From contig WOFQ01000003.1 in the NCBI GenBank assembly GCA_012184525.1, positions 248,001 to 312,000 of the forward strand: a stretch of 64,000 nt of DNA, in the 5' to 3' direction. Position numbers and translations under genes: made by a program. A model generated the notes under the pieces. It was not told the DNA's origin, made no database searches, and saw only the letters and a program-made list of their open reading frames with translations. The DNA is from Xenoacremonium recifei (lineage: Eukaryota > Ascomycota > Sordariomycetes > Hypocreales > Nectriaceae). Of this stretch, positions 23,101 to 32,054 are shown in pieces. How positions within the stretch are numbered: the first letter of the stretch is position 1; every line of letters starts with the position of its first letter.

Positions 23101-23244
23101 AAAGGACATACAAATGTCCCCTGAAAGAAAGACTCGGTTCTAAGTGGGTCAGGCGACTAAGATCCCTATTTAAATGGTGCATCTTCTGCCGTTACAAATA
23201 ATCTAGAGCCATTCACCTCCCCTCCGGCCTTCACTTCAAGCAAC
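20137..23244. other. Gene-poor 3.1-kb stretch at the core/accessory boundary
   Basis: After the BRF1 3' end the sequence up to about 21.7 kb is GC-balanced, and from about 21.8 to 23.2 kb it is visibly AT-rich. Open frames at 20731-21417 (228 codons, ATG start) and 22292-22774 (160 codons) show no recognisable motifs. I do not call them genes. Some 20.3-21.6 kb sequence could be a non-coding transcript. No transposon ends or coding relics were seen. Confidence 0.5.
23167..23174 (+). promoter_or_regulatory. TATA-like element of the amidohydrolase gene
   Basis: TATTTAAA lies 71 bp upstream of the ATG at 23245, a sensible distance for a fungal TATA box with a short leader. Confidence 0.4.
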
Positions 23245-24147
23245 ATGACTCCCGAAGCCGTCAATCAATCGTGGGACACTCATGTCCATGTCTTTGATCA
23301 TTCTATTTTCCCTTTCAAATCGGATCGCAACTACACCCCACGTTCGGTATCTCTTGATTCTGTTATCCGAGAGAGTACCTGTCAGAACTTCGTTCTCGTC
23401 CAGGCGAGCTTCGAAGATGGCATAGCCGGCATCATCCACCATCTGGAGAAGGCCCATCAGGAGTTTCATGGGCACAAATTCCGCGCCGAGGTGCTTTGCG
23501 ATGCCACAGAAACCTATGACCTCGACAAACTCCATGAGCTCGGGGTTCGATGTCTTCGGCTGCACGGCGAGTACGGTAACGGGTCTACCAGCTACGACTG
23601 GGTGCTCAATTCGCTTCGGAAACTTTGCGAAATGGCACGGGTACACGGCTGGGCCGTGGCCGCTCAACTGCCTTTAGCTACTTGGATCGACATTATCCCT
23701 AGGCTGGGCTTGGATGATGGACAGGACGCTGGCTCGGAATCGGATCCGTTGCGAGACCCACGCGTCCCTATCATCGCAGAGCACTTCGGCTCCCCTCCGC
23801 TGCTGCCGCTCAGCCAAATACAGCAAGGCCAATTTGAAGAGTTCGTCGGCCAATTGAGCCGGAGTAAGCGGTTCTTCGTGAAGTTGTCGGGCTTGCACCG
23901 ACGGGTATCGCCGTCGGCTAGTATCGAAGACCTGATCCCCCTGGTAGCTGCTTTGGCTGAGCGTGCGCCACACGCTTTGCTTTACGGAAGCGACTTTCCT
24001 CATGTTGACGTTGTTATAAAGTCTCTGGAGCTGACGAACCACTTAAATGTTGACCATCGTCGTGAAGCTCAATTGTTGCAAAAGGCAATGCCTGATGAGG
24101 TCTGGAAGATGGTACTCGTTGATAATCCACTGAGAATCTTTCAATGA
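23245..24147 (+). CDS. Amidohydrolase-2 family hydrolase (COG3618/LigI type, lactonase candidate)
   Basis: An intronless 300-aa TIM-barrel hydrolase. The start WDTHVHVFD carries the HxH of the superfamily. IIAEHFGSP replaces the usual DHxG strand (Asp to Glu), KLSGLHRR follows, LYGSDFPHVD supplies the aspartate/histidine strand, and VDNPLRIF ends the protein, as in this family. Known relatives hydrolyse 2-pyrone-4,6-dicarboxylate (LigI) or sugar lactones such as L-fuconolactone or L-rhamnonolactone. The substrate here is not determined. Context (a carrier, 2-hydroxyacid dehydrogenase and HpcH/HpaI aldolase within 8 kb) fits opening of a lactone or pyrone to a hydroxy- or oxo-acid, which is inference. 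Confidence 0.88.
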   Translation: MTPEAVNQSWDTHVHVFDHSIFPFKSDRNYTPRSVSLDSVIRESTCQNFVLVQASFEDGIAGIIHHLEKAHQEFHGHKFRAEVLCDATETYDLDKLHELGVRCLRLHGEYGNGSTSYDWVLNSLRKLCEMARVHGWAVAAQLPLATWIDIIPRLGLDDGQDAGSESDPLRDPRVPIIAEHFGSPPLLPLSQIQQGQFEEFVGQLSRSKRFFVKLSGLHRRVSPSASIEDLIPLVAALAERAPHALLYGSDFPHVDVVIKSLELTNHLNVDHRREAQLLQKAMPDEVWKMVLVDNPLRIFQ

Positions 24148-24459
24148 TGGCACGTAAAATAGACCATCGTGTATATGGTCTATGAAGATAACTTTCAATA
24201 AAATTTCCTAATTTTTGGGCAGCTTCTTTGCGAATGAAACACATGGGAATGCTACACAGATGTAGGGGTGGCTAAAAAGTAGTAAGGATATGTATGTGGT
24301 GTTGGTCACAGTCAGAGTTCAAGTTTCTGTGCAAGACTCATAAATCTCTTCTTATGGTCGCCTCAAGTATTTATGGGCTTCAAAATGTCTTAGATAATAG
24401 CACGACCTGATTTTCGCGTTTCCGTCCCCGGATTTGTCGTCTCCATCAACGTTTGCCCC
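24148..24459. other. Convergent 3' intergenic region
   Basis: 312 bp between the amidohydrolase (+) and MFS carrier (-) stop codons. AT-rich spacer with an AATAAA at about 24197, which could serve polyadenylation of the plus-strand gene. Nothing coding. Confidence 0.5.
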
Positions 24460-26293
24460 TTATATCATATACCGAAATTTAGAAACAGCCGCCATGCGAT
24501 TGCCATCCTCCAGCGTAGCCGATTGTTCTTGACCGCTTGCGCTCATATCAATAGAGAGGGCATCAAGTCGCTTATTCTCTCTGATAAGAGACCATCTGAG
24601 AATCCCAGAAGAGAGAATCGATAAGACACCAAAGGCAAGGACACAGCCCCAGCTGACCGCATATGTCGGTGCGTACTTGTCTAGCCACATATAGCCGCCG
24701 AAGAGAACGGCAGAATTGGCACAAGTATTGGCAATACCTATGGCAGCAGCACGCTTCTCATGCGGACGCACGATTGTGGAAGAGAGCCAGGTGTAGGTGA
24801 TACAGTAGCAGGTGTAGATGCCGCAGACGATGGGGAAAAGCATACCATAACGAATCCATTTGCCCGAGTTGCCTAGGCTGAGAGTAACGATGATACCAAC
24901 CACAGCAACGGCCATAGAGCTCATGCTGACGGTCGAACGCACTTGAGCGCGGTCAGTGTAATAGGATAACCCCATGATGCTAAAGAACCCGAGCACGTAT
25001 GGTGGTGCTGTAATCAGAAGAACTGAAGTGTTGTCGGTGAAGCCAAGCTCGTGAATTAGAGTCGGGAAGAAGTAACTGAAGCTGATACAAGCTGTGTTGG
25101 ACTGAAGCAATCAGTCAGCAACTACACCTCAAAAATGAACCTGGACTAGAGACTCACCATTTGCATACAAGCAAAGAGCCAAACACGATAGTCTCGAACG
25201 GCTAAGCTGAGGCCGTGTCGAATATTGACCTTCTCACCCTCGGTATCATCCATTCCGCTGTCCTCGACGAGACGATATATAGCGCAGATCTTTTCGTTCT
25301 CCGAGAGCCACTTGGTCGTATGGGGGAAATCAGGCAGCACAAAAAGCGCCACAACACCAACGACAATGGTCGCCAGACCTTCAAGAATGAAGAGCCAGCG
25401 CCAGGCGGATAGCTTCGTTGCGCCATCCATACCCTTCAGGATACCAGCGCTTAAGAGCCCCGCAAATGCCTGAGAGGTGACGAGCCCGGACATGAGGAAT
25501 GCGATTCGGACACCGAGCTCCCGCTTACGATACCTTTTATAAGTTAGCTGCGGAATCTATCGCACTGCAATGGTGAAGAGACCTACCAACATGAGAGGAA
25601 GAAAATGGCTGCAGGGAAGAATGGTCCCTCAGTTGCTCCTAGGAAAATACGAACGATGAGGAAGCCAGGCACATTTGTTGTTGCTCCAGTGCAGGCTGAC
25701 ACGACAGCCCATAAAATCATGGTCAAGGGCTAAGGAGACCATCCGTCAGTTTCGACTTGACAGCGGTAGAGGGGCATTGTGAAGTATTGGTACGTACCAG
25801 AAGCAAAGACGGCCGAGTCCTGGCTATGAGTAGTGTGGCAGGGATTTGGCTCACTTTAGAAAGGTGTTAGACAAGAGGGAATCTCAAGTCGAAATCGTGA
25901 TTATACGTACGGATGTAAGGGACACTGAGGATGGAGATTCCCGTCTGCCAGACTGCACCGGTGATTCCCAGATCCTCTTCAATCCCGTATAATCGAGCCT
26001 GGGTGACAGATGTTCGGTCCATATAGTTCATTATGTATATGATGATGAGGACGGGCATGATGTGCTGCAGACACAAACTGTTAGACCGGTAATACATAGA
26101 TGCTCTGACTTGAGAGACTCACACGATCAATCTTCCGCAGCAGCTTCTTCTCCACCTCATCTCGGAACTCTGGACTCCATGACCTGAAAGTAAATCCAGC
26201 GTCTGACGATGCTGCATCTCCCTCCGGAGCATCGGTCTTTTCCGGAGACTCGTGCTCAAACTCTTCGAGCTGGGCTTTGAGTGAGAGGGCCAT
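24460..26293 (-). CDS. MFS anion permease, allantoate-permease (Dal5/ACS) family
   Basis: Six exons (26123-26293, 25911-26064, 25794-25855, 25587-25729, 25158-25533, 24460-25101) give 515 aa. All introns are GT-AG, 53-64 nt, and keep the frame. The third donor (GTACCA at 25793) was chosen over an overlapping GTACGT because only it keeps the frame. The cytosolic N-terminus ends EKKLLRKIDR. Helix 1 is HIMPVLIIIYIMNYMDRTSV, and the next block is ARLYGIEEDLGITG, the Dal5-family signature. IFLGATEGPFFPAAIFFLSCWYRKRELGVR and SAWRWLFILEGL follow, with later helices such as LLITAPPYVLGFFSIMGL. The family imports carboxylates, allantoate, nicotinate and similar anions with protons. It shares a 578-bp promoter with the adjacent Zn2Cys6 gene, its likely regulator. 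Confidence 0.93.
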
Positions 26294-26871
26294 GTTGTCT
26301 ACAAAAGCCAGGATACGTAGCAGATGGAGATTTAGAAGCAGTGAATAGGGAGAAAAGAGTTGACGGTGGCAAACTTCTTCCGACCCTGAATCGTTTATAT
26401 ACCCATGCTGCACCAAAGGCAGTCGAGGAAGTCGGCCCCGGATTCTAGGCCCAGGGGTAAGCAAAGGAGCTTCGAGCGGAGAAATCTGGGGCCCCAGAGT
26501 CCGAGCGCGTGGGTGACTGACTCGGGTTGGCCTTCGGCGATCGTCCGAAAGCTCGCTTGCAGTCCGATGAGAAGTGAGGGGTTCGCCTTCAGACTGGAGT
26601 GATGGCGATTGGTCATGTTTTCAGAGGCATGTATACGCACTTGGCAAAACTTTCATTTTATGTTCATGAGATCATAAGGCACTGTCTCAAGTGCCTACCT
26701 AAACTCAAGCAGGCTGGATTTACATAATCAACAACTAGTGATGATCCTGACGATGAAGAGCCCCGCACCGGCCACCTTTTTTCCTGGCTTCGGCTTCATG
26801 ATCATTGGGACTTGGGATCGTTTGCACCTCTCTCATGGTTTGTAATTTGGCATGTCATTACGTAGTTCTAA
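26294..26871. promoter_or_regulatory. Divergent promoter, MFS permease / Zn2Cys6 regulator
   Basis: 578 bp between the start codons. It contains the TTCGG-N7-CCGAA inverted repeat at 26533-26549 and several other CGG triplets. No gene. Confidence 0.5.
26533..26549. promoter_or_regulatory. Inverted CGG repeat, candidate Zn2Cys6 binding site
   Basis: TTCGGCGATCGTCCGAA is an inverted repeat of TTCGG with a 7-bp centre (CGG-N7-CCG). Zn2Cys6 dimers bind paired CGG triplets with factor-specific spacing. It lies between a permease gene and a Zn2Cys6 gene. Functional role is inference. Confidence 0.4.
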
Positions 26872-29271
26872 ATGATGTATTCGAACAAGCGTCAGAGACC
26901 CGAAAGCCAAGGCCCTCCAGCGACACCGTCTAGCGGCATTGCGTGCAAACGGTGCCGCTCCCGGAAAGTCAAGGTCAGTGTCGGGTACCCAGGATATCGA
27001 GGCCAATGTATAGACTTAGCTAATACATTCGCTCTCTGTAGTGCGATGGACAGTTCCCAGCGTGCTCCGGGTGTTTGAAAGTAGATGCCTCGTGCATTGT
27101 GGCTGATTGGTCAACCCCACGAGAGTACACGCGGAGGTAAGATGACTACTTCTTCCTGGCCGAGTGAGATCGTGGCTAAAGCACTAGTTAGAGAAGTTCA
27201 TGAACTGGAGCTCAAGGTTAAGCGTCTGGAGGCTTTGCTTTCGGACGATATATCCGGCTCGACCCCTAGAACGAGTGGGAGTGATAACCTCCTTCCAGAG
27301 TCAGTGACATTGAATCGTCATTACCTGACTGAATCACGGAGAATTCCCCTGCTAATAAACAGCAGCATTTTGCAGCAGGAGAATTTGAGCCATGCCATAA
27401 ATCCGATTTCCCAGCCTCCAGCAACGACGTATCATGCCCCTCATCGCCTGCCTCCAAATGATATAGCTACCACTATTATTGAAGAATAGTAGGTCGAATG
27501 ACACATGCTCTGCCAAAAACTTGGTCTCACAATGGAAACAGTTTCAGAGAGTTCCATATAGCACACCCTTTTTTGGATCACGAGGCCGTGTTGTCAACCC
27601 TCGAGTCTCTACCGGCCGACTTGACGACCGTATCTCGGCCACTGTCCCATCAGCTCTTCAAACTGAACATGGTATTGGCTCTTGGAAGCATTCGATTATT
27701 CCGGATGGGAACAATTAATTTCCATCCGTTCGGCTTCTTCACGGCAGCCCTCGAGGCCAACCCACCATATGAAACGTCATTTGACTCACTAGACGATATC
27801 GAGAATTTCTTGTTGATCGCTTACTTTGGCGTCTATTACAATATCGGTAAGCTTCCATTAGATACCTTCAGTATATCATGAGAGCTCAAAACCCCTAGGA
27901 TGCTCCATCTGGGAGATAGCTCGGCTTTGTATTCGGATAGCGATCGAGTTAAACCTTCATCAGCCGCTGCCAGGGTCAGGACCGCATTTTCCTGTTGACA
28001 TGACGAGGTCCCAAATCGTTCTCTGGGAGTGCTATATTCTGGACCGCTTCTCCTCAAGGACCCTTGGGCGACCTTTTGCTATTGAGGATGCCGCAATCAA
28101 GGTGCCTTTTCCAATCAAAAACACTCTGAGCGTCTTGCCCACCCAGCTCGTTGTGTTTGATCACTTGGTTAGCTTGTCTCAGTTGATATCGAAAATTTGC
28201 AGCTCCATTCACCATGGGAATCTAACCAACAAGATGACAGAGTTAATCGCAAACCACCCATCTGATTCATTGTCCACAAAAGCCGCCGTCTTTTCACGAC
28301 TGCGCAGCTTCATGATCGACTTGCGGTTTTGGCGGAGGAGGGCACCCGTATTTGATCAGCCATCTTGCCTATTTGAGACTCAAGAATTCTTTGATCTCTC
28401 CTATCAGGAGACCAAGTTGTGGCTCTTCCGCGGGGCTATCGGGAGACTGCAGCATTCAGACAGAGCTCTTGTCCAATCCTGTCTTCTGCGTCCATGCCAA
28501 TTGGCTGCCAGCAGAATTATTGAGACTTTCAAATCGTTGCGGAGCCTCGGCCTCATGACATTCACCCGAGCAAATGCTCATCTCATCTTTGTTTCGAGCC
28601 TTGTCGTTGTTCTTGTCGCTAAGTTTCAGGCTTACCAGAAGAAAGACTTGGACCAAGATGTCGATTCGGAGATCGATGCGGAGCGGTGGATTGCGAATTT
28701 AGAGGACAGCTCAATTAATTTAACGATGGATGATGCATTGGACTGCATGAACACCGCTAATGATCTTCTAAGCTGGCTTGCGGATCATATGTCTGATGTT
28801 GGAATGTACACGGAGATCTTCAAGGCTTTCAAACACGAGTTGGAGAGAACTAAGCAAAGAGCACCAGTCGAACAGCTCTCGGGAAGCTGGGGCACTGATT
28901 TCCAATCGGCGATAGGAGTCTCAGAACCACCCATTTGTCTCAACAGGCAGCTGAGAGTTCCCTCTAATATGGATCAGGGAGTTCTTGGAGAAGATGCTAT
29001 GACCAATATGGGTAGTCATGCAATACCCGACGCCTATGGTGGATGGAGTTTATTTGATCCGGCCATGAGTTCAGGAGAGCTCTTCTCCGAATTATTTTAC
29101 GCTGAAGGACATCAAACCTATGAGTCGCAGACGTGGCAAACTGCATCTTGGCCATTCTCTGTCACTGGAATGGAGGGCTTCAATAATGGTATCTCTGAGT
29201 ATATCTGGGACATGATACCTCCTTGGCAGGGATCGCCAGCAGGGACGATAGACCCCTCGTTGAATAATTAA
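26872..29271 (+). CDS. Zn2Cys6 transcription factor with fungal-specific middle domain
   Basis: Five exons (26872-26973, 27042-27136, 27192-27488, 27542-27846, 27899-29271) give 723 aa. The zinc cluster spans the first intron: CKRCRSRKVK on one side and CDGQFPACSGCLKVDASC on the other, with all six cysteines in order. A heptad-like linker follows (REVHELELKVKRLEALL), then the fungal transcription factor domain, with HPFLDHEAVLSTL, FLLIAYFGVYYNIGCSIWEI and ECYILDRFSSRTLGRPFAI. The splice at 27847-27898 restores the family's conserved Y-x-x-G-x-S-W-x-x-x-x-x-A segment. The C-terminus is acidic/aromatic (WDMIPPW), a possible activation region. Its position opposite the permease gene makes it the likely local activator. 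Confidence 0.93.
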
Positions 29272-29689
29272 GGATTGAAGATTAGGATTTAGAGACACAC
29301 TGTTTGCAGGGGATATTGTCCCTATCCACAAGCGATCTATTATTTAGATACCAACTAACCTACATAATTACACAGTGTTCTTTAAAGATATAAGGGCGCT
29401 GTACTTTATTTTAAGAATTAACATGAAAGACAAGATTTAAATGAGAAAAAGAGATCTAGTTTAGGGTAGGATTGAGGAACTGGATAAGGTATAGGGACCT
29501 GGACAAAGTGTAGGGATAAAGATGACAGAGGATAGGGACCCAGCTCAGCTTATATGTAAGGGATATAGTAAAGCCTACAAAACTGGTATAATCTCTACCG
29601 GATATGATTTTCTGTGCGAATAATAAATTATCCCCTTTCATAGTATGATGCAAGATGTAAATCCTCATGGATCCGACTTGAGGATCTAT
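29272..29689. other. AT-rich spacer with repeated TAGGGA motifs
   Basis: Convergent region between the regulator (+) and the dehydrogenase (-). TAGGG-type units occur at 29461, 29491, 29511 and 29532 (two are ATAGGGACC). No gene is visible. Confidence 0.45.
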
Positions 29690-30679
29690 CTAACACTTCG
29701 TCTCCTGTAGAAACTTATATACTTTGTCCGTCGCAGCATTAATTGTCGCAATCTGCGTCTCATCTGTCGCTGCTGCGATATGGGGAGTTCCCACAAAACG
29801 ATTACAATTCCAAAGCCGCGAGTATCGTTCCAGAGTTGGCGGTTCTTGCACATGACAGTCGAAACCAGCTCCCCAGATAACACCCTCCTCCAATGCCTGC
29901 GCCAAGTCGTTCTCATCAACAATGCCACCTCGCGCCGTATTGAGAAGAATGGCAGACCGTTTCATTTTGCATAGCTCGGAATATGCAATCATACTTTTGG
30001 TTGAAGGGGTCAGAGGGACATGCACGGTTACAACGTCAGACCGTTCTAGAAGGTCGTCAAGTTTGTGAACGCGCTGGTGAGGGATGCCTTTCCATGGCCC
30101 GAGATCATCGGGGAAATAGGGATCATACGTGATGATTGATGATTGGAGCCCTCCGGAAAACATTCGAGCTACTGCTTGTCCAATGTTTCCCATGCCGATG
30201 ATGCCCACCGTCTTGCCCGACAGTAGCATACCATTGACGGTTTCTTTCCGGATAACCTCACCCTTCACGACTTGTCGTATGACGTGTAGAGGAACTTCTC
30301 TGGCCACCGTCATGGCTAAGCACAAAGTCATCTCGGCAACAGCGCTGGCGTTGACTCCCGGCGTGTTGCACACCTGGATGCCTCGTTTCTGACAGGCTTC
30401 CACATCGACTTTATCAAGACCAACGCCTTGCTTGCCAATGACGCGTAGCTGCGGAGCCAATTGGAGATCCTTATCGGTGATGTAGTAGTCCTTGATGAGA
30501 ATGGCAGTGGCATGAGACCGCCATGATGCGGCTTCGGGGTCATCAGGGAGAACACAATCGAAGAGAGACTGGGCATATTTCACAGCCTCGGGATGAAACT
30601 CGCTCAGGATATAGAGTTTATGACGTTTTGCCCCAGGAGATTGTATCCGAGGCTCAGAAGATGTGCGAGAAGGTGCCAT
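29690..30679 (-). CDS. D-isomer-specific 2-hydroxyacid dehydrogenase
   Basis: A single-exon 329-aa NAD(P)-dependent oxidoreductase of the phosphoglycerate dehydrogenase/D-2-hydroxyacid dehydrogenase family, probably cytosolic. The Rossmann motif is GIIGMGNIGQ (about 160-168), with the acidic end of beta-2 at ITYDPYF (Asp about 186), which favours NAD. The catalytic triad is visible: Arg in NTARGG (about 250), Glu in QEPP (about 279) and His in GTPHIAAAT (about 300). The segment GKQGVGLDKVD is the usual substrate-site strand. The family reversibly oxidises 2-hydroxyacids to 2-oxoacids. It diverges from the aldolase gene across 364 bp with a palindromic candidate operator, so the two are likely co-expressed in one catabolic route. 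Confidence 0.94.
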   Translation of the reverse strand: MAPSRTSSEPRIQSPGAKRHKLYILSEFHPEAVKYAQSLFDCVLPDDPEAASWRSHATAILIKDYYITDKDLQLAPQLRVIGKQGVGLDKVDVEACQKRGIQVCNTPGVNASAVAEMTLCLAMTVAREVPLHVIRQVVKGEVIRKETVNGMLLSGKTVGIIGMGNIGQAVARMFSGGLQSSIITYDPYFPDDLGPWKGIPHQRVHKLDDLLERSDVVTVHVPLTPSTKSMIAYSELCKMKRSAILLNTARGGIVDENDLAQALEEGVIWGAGFDCHVQEPPTLERYSRLWNCNRFVGTPHIAAATDETQIATINAATDKVYKFLQETKC

Positions 30680-31043
30680 GGTGAAAGCGAATTGAAGTGA
30701 GACGAGGTTGACAACTGCGGCAAGTCAGATTGAGACGGGCGAGACTCCTCAACACTTTGTGAATAAGAAGACAGACTAGGGGCGTCCCCATAACACTTAA
30801 CATAACGTCTGCGTAGATGAGACCTTCGGTTGCTGAATCCCGGATCGTCAAAGCAGGACTTCGGCATCGGATCCGATGCGAGGTCTCATCGGACGGATCG
30901 CGAAGGATGCGAGCGACATCGAAGCGGGCCTTTGTGACATGCAGTCGGGTCTTATTTACCTATTTGTGCGTCTCGTGCTAAATCAAAAGGAGACGCGAAT
31001 GGTTTACACTTATTTCAACTCTGTTGCTCTAACAATTCTCACT
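30680..31043. promoter_or_regulatory. Divergent promoter, dehydrogenase / aldolase
   Basis: 364 bp separate the two start codons. The region contains the 16-bp palindrome at 30864-30879 and further CATCGGA/CCGGATCG-type repeats at about 30838-30898. No gene; the plus-strand frame from 30876 is leader and exon 1 read through. Confidence 0.55.
30864..30879. promoter_or_regulatory. Perfect palindrome GCATCGGATCCGATGC, candidate operator
   Basis: The 16-bp sequence is identical to its reverse complement and carries inverted CGG triplets two bases apart (CGGATCCG). A second CATCGGA lies at about 30888 and a CCGGATCG at about 30839. It lies 185 bp upstream of the dehydrogenase ATG and 165 bp upstream of the aldolase ATG. 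Zn2Cys6 binding is inferred from the triplet layout and the two Zn2Cys6 genes nearby. Confidence 0.55.
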
Positions 31044-31971
31044 ATGACGGTTGCAAACGAGTTGTGCAATAGACTGCTTAGCCAGGTTTCTGCCAACCGT
31101 GTTTGTAAGGTAGGTACATGTAAATCACTCACTTTAGTAGAAGAGCATTATTGATAACCCTATTTAATTTGTTCAGGCCTTCGGAATCCGACTTGTAACG
31201 AATCCCGCTGTCGTGCAGCTTGCTGAAAACGGAGGCTTCGATGCTCTCTTCATTGATCTTGAGCACTCGACTCTCTCCGTTGACAATGCTAGTCAACATT
31301 GCTCAGCTGCCTTGCAGATTGGAATAACGCCCTTTGTACGGGTGCCGTATCAATGTGGAAACGGCTTCGTTCAACGCGTCTTGGATGGAGGCGCCATGGG
31401 TGTAGTATTTCCACACATTCATAACAAAGGTGCCAACCCCAAGCACATGTGGGAATGCACGACTAATTATGTTCTAGAGGATGCAAAGGCTGCCGTTGCA
31501 ATTTCCAAATACCCGCCTCAGGGATGTAGGTCAATGACGGGCCAACTGCCCGTTTTCTCCCTAAAGCCCACACCAACTCCAGCAATCATCCGAGAGACGA
31601 ACCAGCGGGGTTCCTCGGTGCTGCTCATGATCGAGACTAGAGACAGTATCAAGAATGTGGACGAGATTGCGGCAGTTGAAGGGGTGGACGTTCTTCTTAT
31701 TGGATCCAATGACCTTGCCATTGAACTCGATGTGCCAGGCCAATTCGAAAGCCATGAGTTTCGCTCTGCCTTAGAAGCAGTCAGCGCGGCATGCAAAAAG
31801 CATAATAAGATCTTTGGACTGGCTGGGATATACGGTGCACCCAAGATCCAAGGCTGGGCAATCAACACTTTGGGGGCCCGGTTTATTCTGTGCCAGCAAG
31901 ACTCTGGTTTGCTGGCCCTGGGAAGCAAGGACTGTGTCGACTCGATACTCGCGGTCTGCGACAACAATTGA
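31044..31971 (+). CDS. HpcH/HpaI-family class II aldolase
   Basis: Two exons (31044-31109, 31177-31971) over a 67-nt intron give 286 aa. The join yields SANRVCKAFGIRLVTNP, the usual family start. FIDLEHST supplies the conserved histidine (about 52), FVRVP the substrate arginine, LMIETRDS the metal-binding glutamate and LIGSNDL the metal-binding aspartate. GGAMGVVFPHI is also typical. The family cleaves 4-hydroxy-2-oxoacids or 2-keto-3-deoxy sugar acids to pyruvate (or oxaloacetate) plus an aldehyde, using a divalent metal. Its divergent pairing with a 2-hydroxyacid dehydrogenase and the nearby lactonase-like enzyme suggest the last steps of hydroxy-acid or sugar-acid breakdown. The tail lies only 83 bp from the next gene's stop codon. 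Confidence 0.93.
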
Positions 31972-32054
31972 GCTAGTGGGGATGCCGAAAAAGCCTCCCG
32001 TATTCATTACAATACGTCAAAAACATGTGAATATATGCCCACAATCGTGACGGG

